Shown piece after piece: positions 1 to 8,025 of a DNA stretch of 12,017 bases; the first letter of the stretch is position 1; each line of letters starts with the position of its first letter. Origin of the DNA: Propionibacteriales bacterium (GTDB taxonomy: Bacteria; Actinomycetota; Actinomycetes; Propionibacteriales; Propionibacteriaceae); NCBI GenBank assembly GCA_030453285.1, contig JAKDKP010000016.1:1-12017 (forward strand). The letters run 5' to 3'. The notes under the pieces were generated by a model, which was not told the origin of the DNA, did not search any database, and saw nothing but the letters and a program-made list of their open reading frames with translations. The position numbers and the translations under genes are program-made.

Positions 1-881
1 ACCTCGTCGGCGCCGGTGAACCGCACCATGCCGGCGCCGGCATGGGTGGCGCCAAAGGCGCTCAGCACGGCGGCGCCGGGATACTGCGGCGATCCGGTGT
101 CGAGGCCGACCACGCCGCGGGCGTACTTGTCGCTGGTGCCGTCGGGGACGGGCCACCAGGCTGCGACGTCGTCTTCGGTGGCCGCGGCCAACAGTGGTGG
201 CACCTCGCCCAGGCCGATGTCGACGACGGTGACCTCGCCGCAGGCGCTGGCGGCGGGTTCGAGCACGTGACAGGGCTTGCGGACGCCGAAGGTGACGGTG
301 CGCTGGGCGCGGAAGGTGGTGCCGGAGAGCCGGCCGGAATCGGCCTCAAGACCTGAGGGCAGGTCGACCGCCACCACGGGCACCCCGCCGTCGCGACAGG
401 CAATGGCCAAGGCAGCCACTGGTCCGCGCAGCCCTGCCCGGCCACCGAGACCGAGAACACCGTCGACCACACAGTCGATGCGCCGATGCCGGATCCACTC
501 ACCCACCTCGGCCTGGCCGACCAGGCGTCCGCCGGCGGCCTGGCAGGCACGAAGGCCTTCGGTGTGCACGGCTTCGTCGGTCTGCACGACCAGGATGCCT
601 GCACCGGTTTCGGCCAGACGAGCCCCGGCGAACAGAGCGTCGCCGCCGTTGTTGCCGCTGCCGGCCACCACCAGCACGGTTGCGCCGGACAGCCGCTGGC
701 CGGGGTGGCTGTGTCGGCTCGACGACGACCTGCCCGAGGCGGCACCTCGCTCGATCAACAGGTCGGCGATCACCCCGGCCAGCCCGGAGGCGGCTCGCTG
801 CATCAGCACGTCGGCGCCGTCGGTGGCGATGACGTGTGCTTCGGCGGCACGGACGCGAGCGGTGTCGCAGACAGGTTCCAT
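1..881 (-). CDS. nnr: Bifunctional NAD(P)H-hydrate epimerase / ADP-dependent dehydratase, 3' part outside the window
   Basis: Repairs NAD(P)H damaged by hydration: the N-terminal YjeF domain epimerises R- and S-NAD(P)HX, and the C-terminal ribokinase-like domain dehydrates the S form using ADP. Translating the minus strand from the ATG at 881 gives 293 open codons running off the window edge. The epimerase signature GSGNNGGD (NNGGD at residues 77-81) is present, as are VDGVLG with D140 and VDLPSG with D173. A new domain begins near residue 251 (DKYARG, then a glycine-rich GSPQYPGAA at 263-271 and HAGAGMVR from 280), matching the start of the dehydratase domain. A Ser/Arg-rich stretch at about residues 56-65 lies before the first beta-strand. 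The ATG follows the acpS stop by 2 bp with little Shine-Dalgarno sequence, suggesting translational coupling. The C-terminal ATP/ADP-site motifs lie outside the window, so dehydratase activity is inferred from family architecture. Confidence 0.93.
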   Translation of the reverse strand, partial: MEPVCDTARVRAAEAHVIATDGADVLMQRAASGLAGVIADLLIERGAASGRSSSSRHSHPGQRLSGATVLVVAGSGNNGGDALFAGARLAETGAGILVVQTDEAVHTEGLRACQAAGGRLVGQAEVGEWIRHRRIDCVVDGVLGLGGRAGLRGPVAALAIACRDGGVPVVAVDLPSGLEADSGRLSGTTFRAQRTVTFGVRKPCHVLEPAASACGEVTVVDIGLGEVPPLLAAATEDDVAAWWPVPDGTSDKYARGVVGLDTGSPQYPGAAVLSAFGATHAGAGMVRFTGADE

Positions 882-883
882 GA

Positions 884-1234
884 TCAGGACTCACAGACCA
901 CGACGGCCGAGGAGATCCCGGCGTCGTGAGAGAGGGACAGGTGGATGTGTGACACGCCGAGTTCGGCGGCCCGATCGGCCACCGTCCCGACGATCGAGAA
1001 CCAGGGCCGACCGGTGTCATCGGTGATCACCTCGGCATCGCGCCAGACCAGGCCGGCCGGCGCACCGAGGGCCTTGGCCAGGGCCTCCTTGGCAGCAAAC
1101 CTCGCCGCCAGGGACCGCAGCGGCCGTTGACCCTCTGCCTCGGTGAACAGCCGTTCGACGAGCCCGGGGCTGCGTTCGAGCGTGACGGCGAATCGGGACA
1201 CGTCGCACACGTCGATCCCGACCCCGATGATCAT
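884..1234 (-). CDS. acpS: Holo-[acyl-carrier-protein] synthase
   Basis: Transfers 4'-phosphopantetheine from CoA to a serine of apo-acyl carrier protein, activating fatty acid synthesis in the cytoplasm. The 116-residue protein has the usual AcpS length. The N-terminal motif [12 protein letters not shown] holds metal-binding D8, and [13 protein letters not shown] holds the second metal ligand E50. The C-terminal strand HLSLSHD (98-104) is typical of the phosphopantetheinyl transferase fold. Its ATG overlaps the glmS stop as ATGA (4 bp), and nnr starts 2 bp after its stop, so the three genes are probably co-transcribed and translationally coupled. The neighbourhood glmS-acpS-nnr is common in actinobacteria, often followed by alr, which would lie beyond the left edge. 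Confidence 0.95.
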   Translation of the reverse strand: MIIGVGIDVCDVSRFAVTLERSPGLVERLFTEAEGQRPLRSLAARFAAKEALAKALGAPAGLVWRDAEVITDDTGRPWFSIVGTVADRAAELGVSHIHLSLSHDAGISSAVVVCES

Positions 1235-3075
1235 TCGACCGTCACCGATTTGGCCAGGTTGCGGGGCTGGTCGACGTCATGGCCCTTGCGGGTCGCGAGC
1301 TCGCAGGCGAAGAGTTGCAGCGGGACGGTTGCCAACACGGGCTGCAGCAGGGTGGAGACCTTGGGCAGCCGGACACACACGTCGGCGTACGCGTCCACCT
1401 CGTCGTCACCCTCCTCGGCGAGCACGATCGTCCGGGCCCCGCGGGCCCGGATCTCGGCGATGTTGGAGATCACCTTGTCGTGGATCATGTCGCGACCCCG
1501 GGGTGGCACCACCACGAAGACCGGCAGTCCCTCCTCGATCAAGGCGATCGGACCGTGCTTGAGCTCCCCGGCGGCAAACCCTTCGGCATGGATGTACGCC
1601 AACTCCTTCAATTTCAGCGCACCTTCCAACGCCACCGGGAAGCCGACGTGGCGACCAAGGAACAGTACCGACTCGGCCTCGGCGAATTCGGCGGCCAGTT
1701 GCAACACCTGATCATGGTCCTCGAGCATGCCCTGCACCATGGCCGGCATCTCGTCCAGCTCGGCGATCACCGCGGCGATCTCTTCGTCATAGCGGGTGTT
1801 GCGCACCTGGGCGAGGAAGAGACCGAGCAGATAGCAGGCCACCAACTGGGTCAGGAATCCCTTGGTGGACGCGACGCCGATCTCCGGCCCGGCATGGGTG
1901 TAGATCACTGCATCCGACTCCCGCGGAATCGTGGACCCGTTGGTGTTGCAGATCGCCAACACCCGGGCACCCTGTTCGCGCGCGTACCGGATGCCCATCA
2001 GCGTGTCGGCGGTCTCGCCGGACTGGCTGATCGTCACCACCAGCGTGCGCGGTCCGACGATCGGATCGCGATAGCGGAACTCGCTGGCCAACTCGACCTC
2101 GCACGGGATCCGCGTCCAGTGCTCGATGGCGTACTTGGCGACCATGCCGGCATAGAAGGAGGTGCCACAGGCGATGATCACGATCTTGTCGATCAGGCGG
2201 AGTTCGGCTTCGGAGATCCGTAACTCATCAAGGGTGAGTCGGCCGTTCGCGTCGTGCCGACCCAGCAGGGTGTTGGCGAGCGCCTCGGGTTGATCATGGA
2301 TCTCCTTGCGCATGAACCAGTCGAAGCCGCCCTTCTCGGCCGCCGACAGATCCCAGTCGACGTGGTACGGGCGCACCTGCGCCGGATTCCCGTCGAAGTC
2401 GGTCACCTCGACGGCGTCGGCGGTGATGGTCACGACCTGGTCCTGGCCGAGTTCGATCGCGTCGCGAGTGTGCTCGATGAAGGCCGCCACGTCGGAGGCG
2501 ACGAAGTTCTCCCCCTCGCCCACCCCCACCACCAGTGGGGAGTTGCGACGTGCCGCCACCACCACACCCGGCTGCCGGGCGTCAGTGGCGACGAGGGTGA
2601 ACGCCCCTTCGAGGCGTTGGCACACCTGCCGCATGGCAGTGGTCAGGTTGACACCGGAGTCGACGACCTGACCCAGCAGCAGGGTGGCCACCTCGGTGTC
2701 GGTCTGCGAGGCCGGGACCAGCCCGTCCGCGGCGAGCTCGGCCTTCAACACCGCCCAGTTCTCCACGATGCCGTTGTGGACCAGGGCGAGGCGAGCATCG
2801 GCAGACGTGTGCGGGTGGGCGTTCACATCGTTGGGGGCTCCGTGCGTTGCCCACCGGGTGTGTCCGATCGCAGTGCCGGTCTCGGGCAGCGGCGTCTCGG
2901 CGAGCAGGGCGTCAAGGTTCTTGATCTTGCCGGCCTTCTTGGCCACGACGACCGCTTCACCGTCCGGGACCGCAACTCCGGCGGAATCGTATCCGCGATA
3001 TTCGAGGCGCCGAAGACCCTGCACCACCACGTCACAGGCCGAGCGGTGACCCACATATCCCACGATTCCACACAT
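1231..3075 (-). CDS. glmS: Glutamine-fructose-6-phosphate aminotransferase (isomerizing)
   Basis: Makes glucosamine-6-phosphate from fructose-6-phosphate and glutamine, the committed step toward UDP-GlcNAc and peptidoglycan. At 614 residues it is full length. The N-terminal class II glutaminase begins MCGIVGYVG, where Cys2 becomes the nucleophile after Met removal. [10 protein letters not shown] (24-33), HTRWATHG (72-79) and HNGIVEN (100-106) build the glutamine site. Two SIS sugar-isomerase domains follow: CGTSFYAG (303-310) and SQSGETADT (350-358), then [26 protein letters not shown] (484-509) with the expected catalytic Glu491 and His507. The terminus NLAKSVTVE carries the conserved lysine K609 of the active site. 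Its stop overlaps acpS. No glmS ribozyme is visible, and the gap to the gene upstream is only 54 bp. The start codon sits 6 nt after a TAGGCT box, so a leaderless mRNA is possible. Confidence 0.97.
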   Translation of the reverse strand: MCGIVGYVGHRSACDVVVQGLRRLEYRGYDSAGVAVPDGEAVVVAKKAGKIKNLDALLAETPLPETGTAIGHTRWATHGAPNDVNAHPHTSADARLALVHNGIVENWAVLKAELAADGLVPASQTDTEVATLLLGQVVDSGVNLTTAMRQVCQRLEGAFTLVATDARQPGVVVAARRNSPLVVGVGEGENFVASDVAAFIEHTRDAIELGQDQVVTITADAVEVTDFDGNPAQVRPYHVDWDLSAAEKGGFDWFMRKEIHDQPEALANTLLGRHDANGRLTLDELRISEAELRLIDKIVIIACGTSFYAGMVAKYAIEHWTRIPCEVELASEFRYRDPIVGPRTLVVTISQSGETADTLMGIRYAREQGARVLAICNTNGSTIPRESDAVIYTHAGPEIGVASTKGFLTQLVACYLLGLFLAQVRNTRYDEEIAAVIAELDEMPAMVQGMLEDHDQVLQLAAEFAEAESVLFLGRHVGFPVALEGALKLKELAYIHAEGFAAGELKHGPIALIEEGLPVFVVVPPRGRDMIHDKVISNIAEIRARGARTIVLAEEGDDEVDAYADVCVRLPKVSTLLQPVLATVPLQLFACELATRKGHDVDQPRNLAKSVTVE

Positions 3076-3081
3076 GGCACC

Positions 3082-3087
3082 AGCCTA
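3082..3087 (-). promoter_or_regulatory. Candidate -10 box for leaderless glmS transcription
   Basis: On the minus strand TAGGCT (TANNNT type) ends 6 nt before the glmS ATG at 3075, the spacing expected if transcription starts at the start codon. There is no Shine-Dalgarno sequence at the right distance, which fits a leaderless mRNA. No recognisable -35 is present, so this is a weak call. Readthrough from the hemerythrin gene could drive glmS instead. Confidence 0.35.
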
Positions 3088-3129
3088 GGTCAGCCGGCCA
3101 CCTTCCCGCTCGGGGCGCGCAGCCGATTC

Positions 3130-3735
3130 TCAACTGCCCTCGTCGACAGCCCCCTTGCTGGCCTTGGTGGACTTGCGGCGCGGTCCGGCCGACTTCTTCG
3201 CCTTGGCGACCGGACCGTGGTGGGCGTTGTTGCTGAGGTATTCCTCAGGATCGAGATCGACCGGCTTGACTCCCTTCGCGCCGTGCACGGCTTCGTGGCG
3301 CAGGAACGCCACCGCGATCTCGTGGCGCAACTGGAGGCTGGCCTGCTGCCGGAAGTCGGCAAGATCCTGACGCTCCTCCTCGGCCATGTGGTTGGAGTTG
3401 TGCAGGTTGCAGTCGGTGACCGCGGTCCACCACGCAGACGAACCGGTCCGCGCCCGATCAACCTTGCGGATCGCTTTCCGGATGTTGTTGTGGTCGCTGA
3501 GGGCGTCCTCGGTCTCCTCCTCGGCGTCCGGGGCGTCCGCCGCGCCGGTGCCCAGGGCCAACACCTCGGGATAGAAGTAGAGCTCCTCGGCCTCGGCGTG
3601 GTTCTCCAGGAAGATGGCCAGCCTGCGCCACAGGGCGGCCAGGCCGTCGGTGTCCTCGCGTGGCCACTGTTCCAACACCGCGAACGCATGCCGCTGCTCG
3701 TCGTGCTGGCGTTGGATCTCGTCGGTGATGTCCAT
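3130..3735 (-). CDS. Hemerythrin-domain (HHE) protein with a basic C-terminal tail
   Basis: A 201-residue cytosolic protein likely to bind a di-iron centre and sense or handle O2, NO or peroxide. The exact role cannot be read from sequence. The helical repeats carry the expected ligands: H11 in the first helix, H46 with E50 ([13 protein letters not shown]), H82 ([10 protein letters not shown]), and H112/H116 with E120 ([12 protein letters not shown]). An acidic linker lies at 66-78. After the hemerythrin fold, residues 176-197 form a Lys/Ala/Ser-rich basic tail ([18 protein letters not shown]) resembling histone H1-like or nucleoid-binding tails. The ATG at 3735 is chosen because AGGAG lies 5 nt upstream; a longer reading frame continues upstream but lacks homologous-looking sequence and would run through the intergenic inverted repeat. 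glmS lies 54 bp downstream on the same strand, and coaA diverges. Confidence 0.85.
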   Translation of the reverse strand: MDITDEIQRQHDEQRHAFAVLEQWPREDTDGLAALWRRLAIFLENHAEAEELYFYPEVLALGTGAADAPDAEEETEDALSDHNNIRKAIRKVDRARTGSSAWWTAVTDCNLHNSNHMAEEERQDLADFRQQASLQLRHEIAVAFLRHEAVHGAKGVKPVDLDPEEYLSNNAHHGPVAKAKKSAGPRRKSTKASKGAVDEGS

Positions 3736-3740
3736 GTCGT

Positions 3741-3745
3741 CTCCT
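3741..3745 (-). promoter_or_regulatory. Shine-Dalgarno AGGAG that fixes the hemerythrin start
   Basis: On the minus strand AGGAG is followed by ACGAC and then ATG at 3735, giving 5-nt spacing. It is one of the clearest ribosome binding sites in the window and argues against the longer open frame that starts near 3867. Confidence 0.75.
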
Positions 3746-3760
3746 GTACGTACGCGGTGA

Positions 3761-3780
3761 ACGGTCCTTGGCTGGACCGT
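3761..3780. promoter_or_regulatory. Perfect inverted repeat ACGGTCC-N6-GGACCGT in the divergent promoter region
   Basis: Two exact 7-bp arms (3761-3767 and 3774-3780) separated by TTGGCT form a 20-bp dyad, 25 bp upstream of the hemerythrin start and 77 bp upstream of the coaA start. Arm length and the roughly two-turn span fit a dimeric repressor or activator site. It could instead be a hairpin in the hemerythrin leader. I cannot assign a regulator. Confidence 0.5.
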
Positions 3781-3843
3781 ACCCAGCCCGCCCGACGTCG
3801 ACACCACCAGGTGCCGGACGCCAGCAGACCGCGCTGCACCGCG

Positions 3844-3849
3844 TAGAGT
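3844..3849 (+). promoter_or_regulatory. Candidate -10 box for leaderless coaA transcription
   Basis: TAGAGT (TANNNT) ends 8 nt before the GTG at 3858, consistent with transcription starting at or next to that codon. No Shine-Dalgarno sequence precedes the GTG and no good -35 is visible. The position supports the GTG start over the alternatives at 3768 and 3897. Confidence 0.4.
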
Positions 3850-3857
3850 GTCGGTTC

Positions 3858-4832
3858 GTGTCGCCACCCGCAGAGGTCACCGCTGACCGCAATGACGTGA
3901 CGTCGAGCCCGTACGTCGAGCGCAGCCGAGCGGACTGGGCGGCCCTGGCGAACTCGACCCCGATGACGATTGATGCCGCCACCCTTGACCGGTTGCGCGG
4001 ACTGCACGATCCGACCAACCTCGGCGAGGTGGCCGAGGTGTACCTGCCGCTGACCCGCCTGCTCAGCACGTACGTGCATCACACCGGCGAGCTGCACCGG
4101 GCCAGCAACGACTTCCTCGGCCTGTCGGTCGGCCGGACCCCGTTCGTGATCGGCGTCGCCGGCTCGGTCGCGGTCGGCAAGTCGACAACGGCCCGACTGC
4201 TGCGTGAGTTGTTGGCGGACTGGCCCGAACATCCCCGGGTCGAGCTGGTCACCACCGACGGCTTCCTGTTCCCCAACGCCGAGCTGGAACGTCGAGGGCT
4301 GGCTCAGCGCAAGGGGTTCCCCGAGTCGTACGACCGCAAGGCGCTGCTCCGGTTCGTGATGGATCTCAAATCCGGCAAGCCCAGTGCGGCGGCACCGGTC
4401 TACAGCCACCTCTCGTACGACATCGTTGCCGGGGAGCAGATCGTGGTGAACCGGCCCGACATCTTGATCATCGAGGGTCTGAACGTGATGCAGCCTCCTC
4501 GGCAGCGCAGCGACGGCACGGTCGGCCTGGCGCTGAGCGACTTCTTCGACTTCTCCGTGTACGTCGACGCCGCCGGGGACGACATCAAACGGTGGTACCT
4601 GGAACGGTTCCGCCGCCTGCGCGAGACCGCCTTTCGCGACCCCCGCTCGTACTTCACCAAGTTCGCCACGATCAGCGAGGGCGAGGCACTGGCCACGGCC
4701 GAACACCTGTGGGACACCATCAACGGCCCGAACCTGACCGCCAACATCCTCCCCACCCGCGGTCGGGCGACCGCCATCCTGCGCAAGGACGCCGACCATC
4801 GGGTGAAGTGGGTCCGGATCCGCAAGATCTGA
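3858..4832 (+). CDS. coaA: Pantothenate kinase, type I
   Basis: Phosphorylates pantothenate with ATP to 4'-phosphopantothenate, the first and usually feedback-regulated step of CoA synthesis. The 324-residue protein fits the bacterial type I (P-loop) family, about 310-320 residues. The Walker A loop [12 protein letters not shown] lies at 99-110 (K108, S109). TTDGF (D134 catalytic base region), [18 protein letters not shown] and [10 protein letters not shown] follow. [10 protein letters not shown] is the Walker B-like strand, and [18 protein letters not shown] the conserved C-terminal end. The GTG at 3858 places SPYVE close to its position in mycobacterial CoaA and lies just after a -10-like box. 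A GTG at 3897 is possible, and the upstream ATG at 3768 would add an unlikely proline-rich leader that includes the inverted repeat. It converges on the 2H phosphoesterase gene with a palindromic repeat between them. Confidence 0.95.
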   Translation: MSPPAEVTADRNDVTSSPYVERSRADWAALANSTPMTIDAATLDRLRGLHDPTNLGEVAEVYLPLTRLLSTYVHHTGELHRASNDFLGLSVGRTPFVIGVAGSVAVGKSTTARLLRELLADWPEHPRVELVTTDGFLFPNAELERRGLAQRKGFPESYDRKALLRFVMDLKSGKPSAAAPVYSHLSYDIVAGEQIVVNRPDILIIEGLNVMQPPRQRSDGTVGLALSDFFDFSVYVDAAGDDIKRWYLERFRRLRETAFRDPRSYFTKFATISEGEALATAEHLWDTINGPNLTANILPTRGRATAILRKDADHRVKWVRIRKI

Positions 4833-4836
4833 CCTT

Positions 4837-4914
4837 TCCGACGTGGCGGTCAGTTCGGTCACGTGGCGGGCGGAACTTCGCTCGCCCGGTGCATCATCTG
4901 ACCGCCACGTCGGA
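4837..4914. repeat. Nested palindromic intergenic repeat, copy A (likely bidirectional terminator)
   Basis: Perfect 17-bp outer arms, TCCGACGTGGCGGTCAG at 4837-4853 and its reverse complement at 4898-4914, enclose an inner hairpin GGCGGGC (4865-4871) / GCTCGCC (4880-4886) with one G-U pair. ACGTGGCGG also recurs directly at 4841 and 4861. The core 4841-4910 aligns without gaps to 9485-9554 (50 of 70 identical by hand count). It begins 4 nt after the coaA stop and lies 38 nt beyond the stop of the convergent gene, so a factor-independent or Rho-assisted bidirectional terminator is plausible although no T-tract follows. It also resembles a REP or MITE-like dispersed element. Confidence 0.8.
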
Positions 4915-4952
4915 TGGCGCACCGAGGGTGAAGATCAACGCGGGGATGAGGA

Positions 4953-5501
4953 TCAACCCGAGAACGGGAAGCGCGCCCGATCGGTCCAGGACCCGTCGTG
5001 GAACGCGAACAGATGCACCGCCTCGGCCCGTGCCACGATCGGCAGCACCGGGGTCAGGTCGGCCAGCACGGCATCGGCGTGGTCGGCGCCATGAGCGACG
5101 GTCAGATGCGGAATGATCTCGTCGTGCGCACCCTCGTACGGTGGATGGTCCGGCCACTGCGCCCAGACCCGTCCGGTCAACTCGACCAGCCAGGCACCCG
5201 GCTCAGGCTTGAGCCACACCACGCTGGGGAAGGTGCCGACCGCGGTCAGTCGCACCTCGCGCGCCGATACCGAGGCGAAGAGGGACCGCAGCCGATCTCG
5301 TACGGCGTCGTCGAGGAGATCCAGCGGCAGGAACGGAAAGAGCACCGTCACGTGCGGCGGAATGTCGGGGGCGATCGGATCGGCCCGTAGCCGCCATGTC
5401 TCGACCTGTGCACCGAGACCATCCAACGGGATGATCAAGGCGGTGCGGCCCTCGACCGCATGCGGTGAGGCGGGCTCGGGAACGGCGGACGGCGAGGACA
5501 C
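4953..5501 (-). CDS. 2H phosphoesterase / 2'-5' RNA ligase-like protein
   Basis: A 182-residue protein of the LigT-like superfamily (cyclic phosphodiesterases and 2'-5' RNA ligase homologues). It carries the two signature HxT motifs: HVTVLF with H50/T52 and HLTVAHG with H132/T134, 82 residues apart as expected for the two-lobed fold. The substrate is not predictable; relatives hydrolyse 2',3'-cyclic phosphates, ADP-ribose cyclic phosphates or join RNA ends. The start is a GTG at 5501, 17 nt after the glmM stop, without a clear Shine-Dalgarno sequence; this start is moderately sure because the first 18 residues are low-complexity and no in-frame ATG lies between them and the conserved core. 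It is probably the last gene of the rplM-rpsI-glmM transcript, ending at palindrome A. Confidence 0.85.
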   Translation of the reverse strand: MSSPSAVPEPASPHAVEGRTALIIPLDGLGAQVETWRLRADPIAPDIPPHVTVLFPFLPLDLLDDAVRDRLRSLFASVSAREVRLTAVGTFPSVVWLKPEPGAWLVELTGRVWAQWPDHPPYEGAHDEIIPHLTVAHGADHADAVLADLTPVLPIVARAEAVHLFAFHDGSWTDRARFPFSG

Positions 5502-5518
5502 GGGATGAGACGCCGACG

Positions 5519-6895
5519 TCAGAGCGCGAGGCGGGTCCGTACGACCGCCGCGAGGCTGTCGGCAACCCCCTGGGCGCGCTGGGCACTCTCGGCCTCGACC
5601 ATCACCCGGACGAGCTGCTCGGTGCCGGAAGGACGCAGCAGGACCCGGCCGGTGGTGCCGAGCTCGGCCGAGACCGAGGCGACCGCATCGTTCAGCACCG
5701 GATCGGAGGTGGACCGCGCCTTGTCCACATCGGGAACGTTCACCAGCACCTGCGGCAGCTTGGTCATCACCGACGCCAACTCGGCCAGCGATCGGCCGGT
5801 GGAGACCATCCGTGCCGCCAGGTGCAGGCCGGTCAGGACCCCGTCGCCGGTGGTGGCGTAACGGGCGTGGATCAGGTGGCCGGACTGTTCGCCGCCGAGG
5901 CTGTAGCCGCCGCGGCGCATCTCCGACAGCACGTACCGGTCCCCCACCTTGGCCTGCAGGGTGGTGATGCCGTGCTCCCGCATCGCGTTCAGGAAACCGA
6001 GATTGCTCATCACCGTGGCCACGACGGTGTCACGGGCCAGCGTGCCGGCCTCCTTCATCGCGATCGCCAGGATCGCCATGATCTGATCCCCGTCGACCAT
6101 CGCGCCATCGGCGTCGACGGCCAGGCAGCGATCGGCGTCACCGTCGAAGGCGAGGCCCGGATCGGCACCGTGCTCGACGACGGCGGCCTGCAGAGTCTCG
6201 GGATGAGTCGATCCGCAGCCGTGGTTGATGTTCAGGCCGTCGGGCTCGCTGTGCAGGGTGATCACCTTCGCACCCTGGACCTCCAGCGCGCCGGGGCCGG
6301 TCCGGAAGGCCGCACCGTTGGCGGTGTCGACCACAACGGTGAGCCCGGCCAAGGAGACGGCGTCGTCGGGATCATCGCCCAAGGAGGCGACCAGATGGGC
6401 CAGGTACTCCTCGACCGGAGCGGTGTTGTCGGTGATCCGCCCGACTCCCGCGCCGGTGGGGCGCTGCCACGCCTCCCCCATCCGACGCTCGATGGCATCC
6501 TCGAGTGCATCGTCGAGCTTGTGCCCACCGCGGGCGAAGAACTTGATGCCGTTGTCGGGCATCGGGTTGTGCGAGGCGGACAGCATCACGCCAAGATCGG
6601 CGTCCAGATGCTTGACCAGCCAGGCGACCCCCGGAGTGGGCACGATCCCCAACCGGATCACGTCGACGCCGGCCGAGGCGAGTCCGGCGACGACCGCGCT
6701 CTCCAGGAACTCACCGGATGCCCGCGGGTCCCGTCCCACCAGGGCTACCGGATTGCGGCCCAGAGCCCCGGACTCACCGAGAACGTGGGCAGCGGCCACC
6801 GACAGATCCAAGGCCAATTCGGCGGTGAGGTCTTCGTTGGCTCGTCCCCGCACCCCGTCGGTACCGAACAGACGGGCTCGTGAATCCGCAGGCAT
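5519..6895 (-). CDS. glmM: Phosphoglucosamine mutase
   Basis: Interconverts glucosamine-6-phosphate and glucosamine-1-phosphate, the step after GlmS on the way to UDP-GlcNAc. The 458-residue protein is full length for the alpha-D-phosphohexomutase family. N-terminal LFGTDGVRG (9-17) is the GlmM-type signature. SASHNP (106-111) carries the phosphorylated catalytic serine, expected to be S108. DGDADR (251-256) supplies the three Mg2+-binding aspartates. GGEQSGH (334-340) binds sugar and [14 protein letters not shown] (421-434) binds phosphate. The ATG is 10 nt after the rpsI stop with no strong Shine-Dalgarno sequence. Linkage of rplM-rpsI-glmM is common in actinobacteria, so it is probably transcribed with the ribosomal protein genes. 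Confidence 0.97.
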   Translation of the reverse strand: MPADSRARLFGTDGVRGRANEDLTAELALDLSVAAAHVLGESGALGRNPVALVGRDPRASGEFLESAVVAGLASAGVDVIRLGIVPTPGVAWLVKHLDADLGVMLSASHNPMPDNGIKFFARGGHKLDDALEDAIERRMGEAWQRPTGAGVGRITDNTAPVEEYLAHLVASLGDDPDDAVSLAGLTVVVDTANGAAFRTGPGALEVQGAKVITLHSEPDGLNINHGCGSTHPETLQAAVVEHGADPGLAFDGDADRCLAVDADGAMVDGDQIMAILAIAMKEAGTLARDTVVATVMSNLGFLNAMREHGITTLQAKVGDRYVLSEMRRGGYSLGGEQSGHLIHARYATTGDGVLTGLHLAARMVSTGRSLAELASVMTKLPQVLVNVPDVDKARSTSDPVLNDAVASVSAELGTTGRVLLRPSGTEQLVRVMVEAESAQRAQGVADSLAAVVRTRLAL

Positions 6896-6905
6896 GTGGC
6901 GCGGG

Positions 6906-7442
6906 TCAGCGCTTGCTGTACTGAGGTGCCTTGCGCGCCTTCTTCAGACCAGCCTTCTTGCGCTCCTTGATCCGGGCGTCACGCGACAGCATGCCGGCCT
7001 TCTTCAGCGCGGGACGGCTGGCCTCGGCGTCAACGGCGTTCAGGGCACGGGCCACGCCGAGACGCAGCGCGCCGGCCTGGCCGGTCACGCCGCCACCATG
7101 GATCCGGCAGATGACATCGTACGAACCCTCGACCGCGGCGGTGATGAACGGCTCGGAGACGATCTGCTGGTGCACCTTGTTGGGGAAGTAGTCCTCAAGG
7201 GTGCGACCGTTCACGCTCCACTGACCCGAACCGGGCACGATGCGGACGCGGGCGACGGCCTCCTTGCGGCGGCCGGTGGCACCGGATGCTGCCACGACGG
7301 CCGGGCGGGCACCTGGGGTGCCCTGACCGGGCTGGCCAGCAGCCTCGGAACGGTAGGCGATCTCCTTGTCACCCTCGGCGAAGGCGGCGCCCTCGGGGGC
7401 GGCCGTCTCGTCGACGACGTCTTCGGTGGTGGTGTCGGTCAC
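6906..7442 (-). CDS. rpsI: 30S ribosomal protein S9
   Basis: Component of the 30S head; its C-terminal tail reaches tRNA in the P site. The 178-residue product has the S9 core signatures [12 protein letters not shown] (57-68) and [19 protein letters not shown] (116-134), and the characteristic end APQYSKR. The first 55 residues are an acidic, Ala/Gly-rich extension longer than in E. coli S9 (about 130 residues), as seen in many actinobacterial S9 proteins. The GTG at 7442 is chosen because GAGGA, overlapping the rplM stop, lies 5 nt upstream; the 8-nt gap implies coupling to rplM. A longer frame to 7604 would run into rplM and is rejected. Confidence 0.95.
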   Translation of the reverse strand: MTDTTTEDVVDETAAPEGAAFAEGDKEIAYRSEAAGQPGQGTPGARPAVVAASGATGRRKEAVARVRIVPGSGQWSVNGRTLEDYFPNKVHQQIVSEPFITAAVEGSYDVICRIHGGGVTGQAGALRLGVARALNAVDAEASRPALKKAGMLSRDARIKERKKAGLKKARKAPQYSKR

Positions 7443-7450
7443 GATTGTCC

Positions 7451-7918
7451 TCACTGGCCTGACTTGGCGGGCACGAACTGGGAGATCTGAGTGATCTCGT
7501 GCGGCTGCGGCTTCTGCGCCGCGTGCGGGTGCTCCGGGCCGGCGTACACCTTGAGCTTGTTCATCAACTGGCGGCTGAGCTTGTTCTTGGGCAGCATGCC
7601 CCAAACAGCCAGCTCGACGGCCTTGCGCGGATCGTTCTTCAGCAGTTCGCCGTACGGCACGGCACGGAGACCGCCCGGACGACCGGAGTGCCGGTAGGCC
7701 ATCTTGTCGGTCCGCTTGTTGCCGGTGAGCGCGATCTTCGACGCGTTCACCACGACGACGAAGTCGCCGGTGTCGACGTGCGGTGCGTACGTCGGCTTGT
7801 GCTTGCCGCGCAGGAGCACGGCGGCGGAGACGGCGAGGCGCCCCAGGACGACGTCGGAGGCATCGATCACGAGCCAGTTCCTGGCGATCTCACCAGGCTT
7901 GGGACTGTACGTAGACAC
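7451..7918 (-). CDS. rplM: 50S ribosomal protein L13
   Basis: Early-assembly protein of the 50S subunit, here 155 residues. Typical L13 features are [15 protein letters not shown] (15-29), [25 protein letters not shown] (35-59), [15 protein letters not shown] (65-79), MLPKN (108-112), and [16 protein letters not shown] (122-137). The start is placed at GTG 7918 because STYSPKPG matches the normal N-terminus. The open frame continues to 8020, but those extra residues look like untranslated leader. The nearest purine-rich block (GAGGAAG) is about 15 nt away, too far for normal spacing, so initiation may depend on leader structure. It is first in the rplM-rpsI-glmM group and is preceded by a good promoter at 8060-8088. 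Confidence 0.95.
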   Translation of the reverse strand: MSTYSPKPGEIARNWLVIDASDVVLGRLAVSAAVLLRGKHKPTYAPHVDTGDFVVVVNASKIALTGNKRTDKMAYRHSGRPGGLRAVPYGELLKNDPRKAVELAVWGMLPKNKLSRQLMNKLKVYAGPEHPHAAQKPQPHEITQISQFVPAKSGQ

Positions 7919-8025
7919 GGTCGTAGGCCAATCTTCCTCAGAGCTGAACAGAACAGGTGGTACGCAGGGCGGACCCGGCTCACCCCGAGGATCAAGAACC
8001 GAGGTGGTCACGACGGGCACTCACA

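Noticed and set aside
62..745. A 227-codon minus-strand frame in the nnr region
   Set aside because: It is out of frame with the translated nnr signatures (NNGGD, VDLPSG) and is rich in Pro/Ala/Cys/Trp, typical of a shadow frame.
3076..3129. A glmS ribozyme or riboswitch upstream of glmS
   Set aside because: Only 54 bp separate glmS from the upstream gene, too little for the ribozyme, and no such structure is known in actinobacteria.
2254..3846. A 530-codon open frame on the plus strand opposite glmS
   Set aside because: It is antisense to clear glmS and hemerythrin coding sequence; composition is low-complexity Gly/Val/His/Arg, as expected of a shadow frame.
4838..4913. Palindromes A and B considered as insertion-sequence ends or attachment sites
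   Set aside because: No transposase or integrase, target-site duplication or core-site pairing is visible around either copy; a REP-like or terminator role fits better.
3090..4922. A 610-codon open frame on the minus strand across coaA and the hemerythrin gene
   Set aside because: It is antisense to coaA, whose plus-strand protein has all kinase motifs, and it reads the hemerythrin gene in the wrong frame. It has no recognisable domain and is an artefact of high GC.
4894..5157. A short minus-strand frame ending in a hydrophobic stretch (GLILIPALIFTLG), suggesting a small membrane protein
   Set aside because: It overlaps the 3' end of the 2H phosphoesterase gene in another frame, has no ribosome binding site and extends into palindromic repeat A; the hydrophobic run looks coincidental.
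5465..6883. A 472-codon open frame on the plus strand opposite glmM
   Set aside because: It mirrors glmM and shows no domain, promoter or ribosome binding site.
7919..8020. A 34-codon N-terminal extension of L13 from GTG 8020
   Set aside because: L13 normally begins near STYSPKPG, the extension is Pro-rich with no family match, and it is better explained as untranslated leader after the promoter at 8060-8088.
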